Shown here one piece after another: positions 1 through 9,358 of a stretch of DNA of 64,000 nucleotides. The translations under genes were made by a program, and so were the position numbers. This DNA is from Rhodosporidiobolus odoratus. Taxonomy: Eukaryota; Basidiomycota; Microbotryomycetes; Sporidiobolales; Sporidiobolaceae. The DNA lies in assembly GCA_034387635.1 (NCBI GenBank), contig JAOANU010000001.1, positions 1,178,001-1,242,000 of the forward strand. The letters run 5' to 3'. The notes under the pieces are model-generated. The model worked only from the letters and a program-made list of their open reading frames with translations, did no database searches and was not told the DNA's origin. How positions within the stretch are numbered: the stretch's first letter is position 1; each line of letters starts with the position of its first letter.

Positions 1-274
1 CGCCCTGCGCATCCCGTCTGCACCGATTACATCCTTCTTCGCAAGAGCCTGCTCTCTTTTCATGAGAGGGCGGGATGGTTTGGCCGCATTGAAGCTACGC
101 GACGTAGTACGGTATGGCCTTTGTGGACCGGCGCCGTTGTCTGGGGGAAGATCGGTGTTGCCGCGCCACGCATGTGCCGAGCTACACAGAAAGCAACAGG
201 AGCAAGCGTGAGGCGGAAGCTCGGTAAGCTCAGGCACTCTGGAAATGGGGAAAGAAACGCACCGTGCCACCATT

Positions 275-1219
275 CTATACGCCCAGCAAAACCTTCTCAA
301 GCGGCGGCAACCGTCCTTCCACGCCGTCTTCGATCATCCTCCTCGTTTCAACATATTCATCTCCGTCCTCGAGTTGCTGCAGCTCCCTGCCATACTGCTT
401 CGAAAACAACTCCACCGCAGTCGGAACAATGTCCAGCACCAGCTTTTCCTCCTTTCCCTCGAGCTTGCCCAATCTGCGTAACTCGGTCGTCACGTTGGTA
501 CTGCTGACGTCGGCCAACCCACAAGCGACAATCTGATCGAACCAAGCCTTGGTCTGTTCCTCGACGTTGAAGCTAAACCCGTGCAGGGAAATGCGACGCC
601 GAATGTGGATACCAATCGAGCCGATCTTGGTGGTGGGGGAGGTGAAGACGCCGGTGTGTTCGAGAGGGTGGACGGGGACGGAGAGGGAGGTGGCGAGGCT
701 GGCGAGGAAGCGTTCGAGGTGGTCGACGTAACAGCGGGTGGAGAGCTGCGAGCCGTCGGCTATGGTGAGCACACGCGTGGAGAAAGCAACGCAGAGGGGA
801 ATTGGAGAGGAAGCGGGGCGTACCTTTGCCTGTCCGAGGTCCATGAGAGAATAGCCGACCAGTTGTCCCGGACCGTGGTAAGTCGTCTGCCCTCCTCTCA
901 TGGTCTGGACGTAATCGGCCCCGAGCTTTTTGAGCCTGTCACCTTGTTGCTCTGCGTGTGTGGGGTCCTTTTCGCGACGTCCGGCGGTGTAGACGGGAGT
1001 ATGCTGAAGGAGGAGAAGAATGTCGGTGTCAGCCACCCGTCGTAGTGAGGCTTGTTGAGTGGTGCCGAGAGTTTCTGCAGAGGCTAGAGCGGCTTTGGCG
1101 TTTAGTCTGGCTTGTACGAGGGATTCTTGAAGGAGGAGACCTTGGGCATAGGGAAGTGATCGAGGCAGGTAGGACCAGACGAGGGGGCGTTGTGCGAGTC
1201 GTGGTGGGGTGTTTAGCAT
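275..1219 (-). CDS. LIP2: Lipoyl(octanoyl) transferase, mitochondrial
   Basis: Transfers octanoyl groups from acyl carrier protein to lipoate-dependent enzyme subunits, the first step of lipoate synthesis, in mitochondria. The LipB signatures are visible: RGGQTTYHGPGQLVGY in the first half, KIGSIGIHIRR followed by HGFSFNV in the second, and IVACGL carrying the expected nucleophilic Cys. One 78-bp in-frame intron (746-823) begins GTACGC and ends GCAG. Removing it joins DLGQAK to LSTRCYVDHLERFL, which fits the family. The frame is open further upstream, but the first ATG is at 1219. The product is about 288 aa, the normal size, with a basic N-terminus suited to import. Family assignment is strong; the symbol follows yeast usage. 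Confidence 0.9.
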   Translation of the reverse strand: MLNTPPRLAQRPLVWSYLPRSLPYAQGLLLQESLVQARLNAKAALASAETLGTTQQASLRRVADTDILLLLQHTPVYTAGRREKDPTHAEQQGDRLKKLGADYVQTMRGGQTTYHGPGQLVGYSLMDLGQAKVRPASSPIPLCVAFSTRVLTIADGSQLSTRCYVDHLERFLASLATSLSVPVHPLEHTGVFTSPTTKIGSIGIHIRRRISLHGFSFNVEEQTKAWFDQIVACGLADVSSTNVTTELRRLGKLEGKEEKLVLDIVPTAVELFSKQYGRELQQLEDGDEYVETRRMIEDGVEGRLPPLEKVLLGV

Positions 1220-1956
1220 GCTGTACTGCGTGTCTCGAGGGTGGTAGAAGGGTATCAAGAGGAGATCGACGGGATTGGCAGAAATGGCGCATCAGAGTCG
1301 GCGTTGGCTCGTCTCGAGACGGATTGTAATCATTAACAACATTACAACAGACTTACAATTGACTCTCTTGCTCATCTGTAACCTTGTTCTCTCCCTCCTC
1401 ACTCTCACCTGTGCTGGTTCTCGTTCTCGTCCTCCTCAAAACGAGTCTGCGCCATTCTCGCTGAAATGCCGCACTTGCTCCCTTCATCTCTCTCTCATGT
1501 TTTGCGCAACCGCCTCTCTCACCCTTCGCCCTCCTTATCTCCTCCTACCCCACCCCACCTCGCCTCATCAACATCACCTCGACACCTCGCAATGTCCCCA
1601 ACAATCCCAGCGCTCGGCCCAGTGTGCTGTACAGCCCGTGACGACTGTCCCGGATCGATCCGGCCGGGCAAAACCCTCACAGGCGCGCGGGCGAAACTAG
1701 CCGACGAGCAGCGGGTGCTTATAGCGGTCTCCGTATGCCTTCTTCTGGGTTACTGAGGCCCACACGGGTACATTAGGACTCGCTGGAGCTACTGAGCGCC
1801 TTTTTAGGCCTTCAAACGAGGTGCAACGGCGTAGGACTTGCTCGTCACCTTTACTCAGCCAAAACCCTCTTGGCGTCTTTTGTCTCCTGCTCCTCTCGTT
1901 TGGTCAAGCTCTCCCTCTTGCTTCTGCTTCCTAAACACACCAACGCACCAAACACG
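1220..1956. other. Intergenic region upstream of LIP2 and the BIM1-like gene
   Basis: Divergent gap of about 740 bp that must hold the promoters of both flanking genes. It is pyrimidine-rich on the + strand around 1380-1600. I see no conserved coding exon, repeat or clear copper-response element. Confidence 0.5.
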
Positions 1957-2866
1957 ATGAAGACCACCTCTGCCCTCGCCCTCCTCGCGTCCCTTCCCCT
2001 CCTCGCTTCCGCCCACTTCACCCTCGACTACCCTCCCACGCGTGGCTTTGACGAGGACCTCGAACCCCGTACATACTCACCCTCATCTCCCAACTCGAGG
2101 CGCAACTAATACATTCAACCCAACAGAGTTCTGCGGCGGTTTCTCCTCCCCCTCCTCCTCTCGCACTCCCTTCCCTCTCAGCGGTTCCGCCCCCGTCCTG
2201 ATCGATTCTCACCACCCTTCAGCCGACGTCGCCGTCCTCCTCTCGTTCAACGAGAACCCCACTAGCTTTGCCGATTTCAACCAGACGAGCAGTGGACAAG
2301 AGTATGGGTTCTTGAGCGGCTTTGGGACCATCACTAACTCGGGAGAGGTGCGCAGACTTTCGCCCCCCGTACTCAGGAGAAGGATGAACAGCTGACCTCG
2401 ACCGGGCATAACAGTTTTGCTTCAACGTCGACGTCGCTTCCCTCGGCGTCGACGGCATCGAAAACGGTACCGTCGCGACTCTCCAGTGCGCTCTTGTTCT
2501 TCCTTCTTCGTCCCTGTCCCCCCAAACATCCAATGTTGACTTTGTCTCTCCCTCTCCCCCTCTCTCTCTTCACGCAGAGTCGAATTCAACGGCGGCGACG
2601 GCGTCCTCCTCCAATGTGCCGACCTAATCCTCGTCTCCCCCGACCTGTACACCGCTCCCTCAAACCTAACCTGCAGTAACGCCACCTCGTCCGCTGCTAC
2701 GTCGCCATTGTCGTCGGCTCCGGCTTCCGTCACGGCGACGGGGTCGGCGGGTGCTCCGACTGCGGATGCGGCTGGAGGGTCGAGTGGTGCGGTGAGTGGG
2801 AAGACGGTGGTTGGTGGCTTGGTCGGGGCCGCCGCGGCGCTCGCTGGATTCGCAGCCATGTGGTAA
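1957..2866 (+). CDS. BIM1-like (X325, LPMO-like) copper-binding protein, GPI-anchored
   Basis: Cell-surface copper-binding protein. In Cryptococcus the family member Bim1 helps copper enter through CTR transporters. Exons 1957-2068, 2127-2347, 2415-2485 and 2578-2866 join in phase to give about 230 aa. A signal peptide ends LLASA, so the mature chain starts with HFTLDYPPTRGFDED, placing a His at position 1 as copper-site ligand. Family landmarks follow: QFCGGF, FPLSGS, DSHHPSADVAVL, CFNVDVASLGV, EFNGGDG and LLQCADLILVSPDLY. The tail is Ser/Thr/Ala-rich and ends in a hydrophobic stretch (GGLVGAAAALAGFAAMW), typical of a GPI signal. The CTR and reductase genes lie within 3 kb, which supports a copper role. 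Confidence 0.9.
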
Positions 2867-3178
2867 CCTTTTTAAAGCAAATCGACGGTTCCTTCATTTA
2901 GGTAGTTCTCCTCCGCCGTCCCTTTTTTTCTTGCCTTGCCTTGCTTTCCTTCTCTTTCATCCGCTCGAGCGCAGCTTTGTTCAATACGATTCTTTCTTAG
3001 TGTTCCTTTCATCAGAGAGAGACGCGACTAGCTAGTATGTGGGGGTTGCAGGTGTTGGTACGACAAGCACGTTCAACGAAAGGCACGAACAGCGCACGCG
3101 CGTGAAAAAGAGGAAGCCAAAACGAAACTGGCACATCTGGTTCGCGAAGTTTTGGAAGAGCCCGCCCGACGCAGTCCC
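2867..3178. other. Convergent 3' intergenic region
   Basis: Gap between the 3' ends of the BIM1-like gene (+) and the dynactin gene (-). It is T- and C-rich near 2920-2960. No gene is seen; it should hold the 3' UTRs and polyadenylation signals of both. Confidence 0.5.
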
Positions 3179-4054
3179 TCAGTCGACCCTGAAATTGGAA
3201 TACGTGGCTTTGGCTTTCGCTTCAACGAGCTCGGGGGTGGATTCCGCAAGTTGGCCGATGGGTCGAGCTGGAAGCGTGTTTTCGTCATTAGCACCCCAGC
3301 CTCGGCGTGGCTCCAACCAGCAGCGGAGCAAAGAGAGACAGACGTACCAGGACTGCCAGCCCATTCTGTCAAACTAGGGACGATGGTTCCGGCTCCGACG
3401 ACTGCTCCGTCGGCGATTTTAGAATAGTCTTTCAAGATGGCTAAAGGGCCCTGCAGTATCGGGCGACGATATAAGTATGAGAATAGGCTGGAAAGGAGGA
3501 GGTGGCCAAGGAGGGGAAAAGAAGACGCACGATGATGCAACCTTTGCCGATTTCTACGCCCGTGCCTATACTCGCAGCTTCGACGACACTTCCTGCTCCT
3601 ATTGCGACGTAATCTCCCAGCTTCATGGGGTAGTAAGAGAAGACGCTGCGGGCGGGCGGGCGGGCGGGCGGGCGGGCGGGCAGGTGGGAGTCATGTAAGA
3701 GGGTGTGCGAGGGAGGTACGGGAGGGAAAGAAAGAAAGAAAGAAAAACGCCAGCTCACCCTTTATAGGTCTTGTAACAAGGTCTCAAGACGGCCCCTTCC
3801 CCGACCACACAATACCGTCCCATAGCCACCACCACTGTCCCCCCACCTCCTCCTCCTCCTGACCCTCCAGCCGCAACCCCGGACCTCCTCAAATCCCCCC
3901 TAATCACACAACCAGGATGAAGGATACTCTTCCCTCCCAAAACGATGTTTTGAGAACCGGTTATGATGGCTGAACGCGAGACGGTGTTGCCTGTGTCGGT
4001 GGTTATCCAATGGGAACGCGTGGGGGCGGGAGGTCGGGAGGAACGCGACGACAT
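3179..4054 (-). CDS. DCTN5: Dynactin subunit 5 (p25), left-handed beta-helix protein
   Basis: Pointed-end subunit of dynactin, the dynein adaptor for cargo transport along microtubules. Four exons (3759-4054, 3531-3645, 3348-3450, 3179-3267) give about 200 aa. The chain shows hexapeptide repeats of a left-handed beta helix: SAIITGSQNIVLGGKSILHP, CVIRGDLRR, then YYPMKLGDYVAIGAGSVV and EIGKGCII joined to GPLAILKDYSKI, then GAGTIVPSLTEWAGSPA. The spacing follows animal p25, where KGFSFFPLHIGDHVFIEE and ILDNTVLPP occupy the same places. A Gly-rich loop inserted around residues 58-70 looks lineage-specific. Intron 1 carries two microsatellites. The gene sits between copper genes with no evident functional link. 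Confidence 0.88.
3650..3681. repeat. (GGGC)n microsatellite in intron 1 of the dynactin p25 gene
   Basis: Eight tandem GGGC units lie next to the acceptor of the first p25 intron. On the coding strand the tract reads GCCC and could act as part of the acceptor-side tract. Confidence 0.9.
3725..3746. repeat. (GAAA)n microsatellite in the same intron
   Basis: Short tandem GAAA repeat near the donor of p25 intron 1. On the coding strand it is a TTTC tract. Confidence 0.85.
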
Positions 4055-4422
4055 GGATGTTGCGCGACCTAGGGCTACTTGAGACTTGCAGCGGTCCGTA
4101 GATGTGGTTACGTGGAGCCCTTGTGCGCAGTTTTAGGCTGTCTTGGGGAGATCGAGGTGAGAAAGAGAGATGAGAAACAAGAAGGAGCGCATGCGGATGA
4201 AGAGCCGAAGAGGGTGCAGCGATCTCAGCGTTTCGGAGCTAGCATCGCTCTCAGCAAACATGCATTTGCTCTCATCGCTGTCTTGTGGACGTACGAGGTG
4301 AGATTCGCACAGTGACTTTCACAATTCGTCGCGACGAAAACAACGATGGCAGCTAAGCTCCCACACACCTGACGAATCGCTACGCGACGGGTCCAGCCCA
4401 TCCTACGCTACTCTGTCAGACT
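4055..4422. other. Intergenic region upstream of dynactin p25
   Basis: About 370 bp between the start of p25 and the 3' end of the CTR gene, both on the minus strand. It should hold the p25 promoter and the CTR 3' UTR. No other coding signal is seen. Confidence 0.45.
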
Positions 4423-5222
4423 TCAGTGTACCTCGACGATCCCATGTCTGCCCCCTCCAAACGCAGCGACAAACCTCCCAAACCCAACCTCACCAACCAT
4501 CAACCCAACCAAGATGGCGACAAAGAACCAGACATCAAAGGTCATGACGGCGAGCATGAGAAGGTAGGTGACAAAGGATTGAAGACCGAACAGTAGTGAG
4601 CGGGGGAGGTCGATCGCGAGGCGGAAGGGAGGGGTGAAGGGGGGAAGTGGGGCGAGAGCTGGCGGTGGAGCGGAAGACGAAGAAGTGAAGGCGGGAGGGG
4701 ACGACTCGCGAGACAGTCCTTTTGCAAGATTGGGAGAATCAGCCGGAAGGGGGACAGTGCCTTTCTCCCTCGGGGCTCGTGTTGAGGGCGACGACGACGA
4801 AGACAATGCTTGAAGACGTTCGTGCCGCAACGAGGTGGCCCAGGCGGTTTCGGCGCAGGCTTTGACGGCGGTGAGGAAGCGAGAGAGGATGGCGAGGAAG
4901 AAGAGGCCGAGGCAGGCGCCAAAGGTGGAGCCGGGGCTCGTTGGGGTCCAGGAAGAGAACCACAGGTTGGCGGCGCCGAGGCTGCGGTCACGAGTGGACG
5001 CTTAGCGTGGAAACCTTGGGAAGGGAGATGGAGAGATGCCTACGAAGTGGTAAAGGCGGTGTTCATCATGCTGGCGGTGGTCGAGTTGTCTGCGAGAGAA
5101 GGGAGAGGAGGTGAGTGGGTCAAAGTTGATAGAATGGAGGGAGATGGAAGCGTACCCATTCCCATGTTCATTCCCATGTCCATGTCCATTGATCCTCCAT
5201 GCCTTGGTGAGAGTGTTGCCAT
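4423..5222 (-). CDS. CTR-family high-affinity copper transporter
   Basis: Plasma- or vacuolar-membrane Cu(I) permease. Exons 5156-5222, 5044-5089 and 4423-4981 join in phase to give about 223 aa. The N-terminus is Met-rich (MDMDMGMNMGM, then MMNTAF), as expected for the copper-collecting ectodomain. TM1 follows (SLGAANLWFSSWTP... GLFFLAILSRF), then a Ser/Pro-rich cytosolic loop. TM2 and TM3 carry the two diagnostic motifs, MLAVM (MxxxM) and GLMVG (GxxxG). I chose the ATG at 5222 just before the Met-rich segment. The gene shares a 385-bp promoter with the divergent reductase at 5608, which suggests joint control by copper. Confidence 0.92.
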
Positions 5223-5607
5223 GTTGTGTCGGCGGTTGATGAGGAGGAAGTACAAAGAAGGGGACAAGGTCGGAGCGCGGGCAGATGGTAGGGCGGGTGC
5301 ACTGAGTCTTCAAGTGCTGGTGTGTGTCTGTTCAGTGCTCTTACAGGCTGTGGTGGTCGAGTTAGATGAGAGCACGAGTTGACATGTCGACCCGCATTAG
5401 CTTTCAACGCTTCCACCTCTCCTCGTATCCTACTTGAACCCTGGTCCGGCAGTTTGGGTACAATAAAAGGAGCCTCCGCGACCCCGACTGCTACACCCAA
5501 CTCGCTCGACTTTGACACCGTGCCACCTTCCTGTCGGCTTACCCCCCGCCTTGAATCGATTCTCCACCCAACCATTCAACACCAGACTCGCAGTGGCAGC
5601 CCTAGGC
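5223..5607. promoter_or_regulatory. Shared divergent promoter of the CTR transporter and ferric/cupric reductase
   Basis: Only 385 bp separate the two start codons. An AT-rich ACAATAAAAGG stretch at about 5459-5469 lies some 140 bp upstream of the reductase ATG and could serve as a TATA-like element. I could not identify a defined copper-factor site by eye. Confidence 0.55.
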
Positions 5608-8596
5608 ATGACTAGCATATGCTACGGAACTGGGGGTATCCCTCAACCTTGCACAGGGTGGTCAGGTCAGTCTGACCTTTCCCTCTCAAACGTTTACCTC
5701 GCTCATCTATTGCCCGCACGACGCTGCTTCCCCCACTCCATCTCGTTTACCTTCATATAGTCTACGACTCGTATGTCACCGACCCACTCTACCAGAAACG
5801 CTTCACCCTCGCCTGGACCTGCACCTTCGCCCTCTTCTTCCTCCTCGCCCTCCCTTCCCTACTCCGCTTCATCGCCAGTGGAGAATACAAGAGGACCTTT
5901 GGGGGATGGACCGGCCTAATTGGCGTCAAACAGGCAAGCACCGGAGACTACCGGCCTCTGGACGGGCAAGAAGCGCCTCAGCCGACTGCGAAAACCTGGA
6001 CTTTCCCCGCGCCACTTCGCAAGCCTTACCTCGTGGCCGCCTCTCTGATTCGCACCATCGGGCTTTTCACGCCCCCCCTTCCTTCCTTCGTATCGCGCAT
6101 CCCCTTCCTCACGGCCCGCCAACCTCTCAACTGCCACCCCAAGCGAGTCTACCTTCCGTTCCCCTTCTCCCGCCTCCTTCTGTTCCTCCTCGTCCCCATC
6201 TTCATCCTCGCCACCCTCCTGCCCGAATCTCAGCTCCGCGCCAACCCGAATCGATTCGGCTTCGTTGCGCTCGCATGTTTGCCGCCGCTCTTCATTCTGA
6301 GCGCCAAGAATGGACCGGTCGGGTGGTTGCTTGCGAGGGGATGGACGGCGGTCAACTGGTTGCATAGGTGGATCGGACGGGCGGTTGTCCTTCTGGTTTT
6401 GCTGCACTTTTACTTCTGGACGATTCAGGTAAGCTCCCCGCTGTGACTCCCCGCACAGTCTGATCTTCCAGTCCGCCGGCCCGTCGTTCTGACCTTCGCT
6501 TACTCTTGGCAGTACTCCGGTTCGGCTCAGACGGCTTTCCTCTCTGGCGAGAAGGAACGCCGAGGGATTGCCGCCCTGGCCTTCCTCCTTCTCATATTCG
6601 TCTCCTCCCTCCCGCCTATGCGCCGCTTCTCCTACCCGGTCTTCTTCACCCTTCACTACCTCGGCATCATCGGTTTCCTCGTCTACCTCAACAAGCACAC
6701 GGTCTACGCCGCCCCCTGGGCCACCTGGGTCGTGGTAGGGATCTATACGGCGGACATGGCGGGAAGGGTGATGAGCATGCGATTCAGGTGGGCTGAGGCA
6801 GAGGCTTTGGAAGGGGGCATGGTCAAGTTGTCTCTTCCGGGGCTTTCGGGCGGTTGGGTCGGAGGACAGCACCTCGCCCTCCGCGTCTTTTTCGTCCCAC
6901 CCCCGCTTCAGCATGAAGAGGGCACCTCTCGCCTTCGATGTTGGTTGGCAGACGGGGCGCACGCGGTCAGGAGTATGGTCAGGCCGTTCGAGCAGCATCC
7001 TTTCAGCATCGCCACGGCTCCGACTGGCGGGGCCGGCGACAACGGAGATCGCGGTATCGAGCTTTATGCTCGTAGCTGTGGGCCAAAGACCTGGACGGGA
7101 GATCTGTACCGCTTCGTCTCCGCTTCGTCGCCCCTGTCCAACATCTCGAAGAGCGACCCCTCCAAGCCGACGAAGGTTTACGTTCCCGTACTCCTCGAGG
7201 GGCCCTACGGCGGTCTTCCCCTCTACTCTTCTACCGCTCCTGGAGGACTACTCTCGTCGACCGAGTCCGTCCTCCTCGTCGCAGGCGGCAGCGGAATGTC
7301 TTTCATCCTCGGCGTCCTGGACGAACTCGTCACACGTCGTGCACGCGAGGGAAAGAAAGGAGGCCGGGTCGATGTCGTCTGGGTGGTAAGGGAGAGGAGT
7401 CATGTCGGTTGGTTTGCGGAAAGGCTGCGGGAGGTGGTGGAGAGGGCCCAAGGCGCTGAACTTGGCGGGTTGAGGATCGTCCTCCGAGTCTACCTCACTT
7501 GCGACGACTCTCTCACGACGACGGCGCCTCTTTCGTCTTCCATCCCTTTTCCTCCTACCGATCAAGCTACTGCGAGGTCACCTCTCGGATCGAGCGACAT
7601 TCAGCAGCCGGAATCCCTCACGGCTCTCCTTCCCCCTTTCACAACCCTCCATTACTCTCGTCCTGCTCTCCCTTCCCTCGTACGCGATACTGTCGATCGA
7701 GCTCTCGCACCCTGTGGGCATTGCTTCCCTGTTTGTCGCTGCGGTGACGTTGGCTCTGCTGGGCAAGGCGGCGGCGGTGAAGGAGGAGGAGGGGGCGAAT
7801 GTGCGAATGACGAGGAGGAGTGTGTGGGAGGATGTGGGGGGGTGGGAAATGGGAGGGAGCTGATGGTTCCACCTCGGCTACACGAGGATGCTCCGTCGGA
7901 TAAGGAGACGCGCGAGACAGAGAAGGAGCCCAAGAGTTGCTGTCAACCTCCTCCTCTCTTTTCTCGAACTTCATCCTCTTCCCTCAACGACGATTCCGAC
8001 CTGGATGCCATCACCGAGCTCCCGCAATCTTCCTCATCCTGTTGCGTTCCTCCTCCCGCCTCCTCTCCTTCTTCTGCAGCCCAACCATCCTCGTCCTCTT
8101 GCGGTAACTGCTGCACAACCACCTCTCCCACCACCGCCGGAGGGGGATGCTGCAGCGGCGGTACGGATGGGCCGGCGGATAGACTTGATGCGGATCAGGA
8201 TGAGAGGGATCGAGTTGAGGGGCGGAGGTTGAGGGTTAGGAGAGGGGGTTTGGGGGTGGTGGTGTGTGGACCGGGGGCGATGGTGGTATGTCCTTTCCCT
8301 TCTTCTTTCCTTTCCAACCTCGGAGCGCCTCTGTCCGTGGCTAGCATGACCCCTGCCTCCTCCTCGACAAGAGACAGAGGGACCGAGGACAGCCCTGTTG
8401 ACCCAGAAACTGACTAGACCCGCTTTGCCTCCCTCCCTTTGCCCCCTCTCTGTGTCCCTGTTCCTCTCCTTCTGCGCCCCCTTGCATGCGTCGACGACGA
8501 CAGGCCGAACTTCGCAACGCGGTCGCCTGTATTCCGCTCGCCAAACAGGTCAGGATTGGCGGAGTCGAGGTTCATGCCGAGCATTATAGTTTGTGA
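5608..8596 (+). CDS. Ferric/cupric reductase, FRE/NOX family, with Cys-rich insertion
   Basis: Membrane flavocytochrome that passes electrons from NADPH via FAD and two hemes to extracellular Fe(III) or Cu(II). Exons 5608-5665, 5761-6428, 6513-8285 and 8504-8596 give about 863 aa. The two heme pairs are visible, each His-x13-His: NWLHRWIG...LLHFYFW at about residues 221/235, and TLHYLG...NKHTVY at about 289/303. FAD binding is by HPFSIATAP (about 402), nucleotide binding by LLVAGGSGMSF (about 495), and the C-terminal NADPH motif is VVVCGPGAM. Between the last two lies an unusual acidic, Gly/Ser-rich insertion of roughly 150-200 residues with about 15 Cys, many paired. Neighbouring BIM1-like and CTR genes suggest copper as the substrate. 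Confidence 0.9.
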
Positions 8597-9358
8597 AACT
8601 TAGGAGCGGCGGCAGGGGCAGTCTGCTTGGTAGGACCTCTCTTTCCCCCTTATCCCGTCGAGTCGGCGACGGATGCAAAGAATGCCGCTGGACGGTGTTT
8701 CCACATGGAGTCTCAATCTGAATGAGTATGCGTATAGCGGGTAAAGAGGATCCGGCTACCAATCATGAGTTACTCGAGAGGTTGTCCTCGTCGCGCGCGA
8801 GCCCGAGACCGCATGATCTGTCACTGCCATTCTCTGGTAATGGCTAGCGGACGTGGAGAGGGAACAAGAGAAAGCCTAGAGGCCGGAAGAAACCATGCAC
8901 GAACAAGCTCTCCCGGCGTCGCTAGGCTTTGGAGGGACGTGTGGTTAGTCGCTGGTTCGTAGAGTCGAGCGTGACAACAGAGTGTGCCACTTGATGCGTT
9001 GAGTGGCAGCACAAGCGGGGAAACAAGGTCGGAACGACGTCGATCGCGCGAGCGCGAGGGGACGTCGGCGACAACAGCATTGAGTAGGGGGACGCTGATG
9101 TGCGCGACCGTACAAGGATCGTAAGGCGGCTGACCACCGTCTCCGCCAAGTCCTGACTAGAGAGTGAACGATGCAGAGAACCAACCCTGGTGGCTCCCTC
9201 ATCGTCCAACTCTCAACTCTCGCTCTCCGCAACCCGCAAGTCTTGCGAAAGGAGCTATTGGGCTAGATCAACTCAGCACCCCTAGCCGCCCCCGCCGTCT
9301 TCCTCGACTTGGATCTTCATCTCGCTCATCCATCATCCCTCACTCACGACAATACACC
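8597..9358. other. Intergenic region upstream of NIC96
   Basis: About 760 bp between two + strand genes. No conserved ORF is seen. Pyrimidine-rich sequence (about 9270-9355) precedes the NIC96 ATG, as is common for promoters here. Confidence 0.45.

Noticed and set aside
1..274. Short plus-strand open frames at the left edge
   Set aside because: They extend into the antisense of the octanoyltransferase gene and show no conserved motif. This stretch is most likely its 3' flank.
5916..6998. 360-codon open frame on the minus strand opposite the reductase
   Set aside because: It mirrors the GC-rich coding frame of the reductase, has a low-complexity Arg/Glu-rich product and no family motif. It is an antisense shadow.
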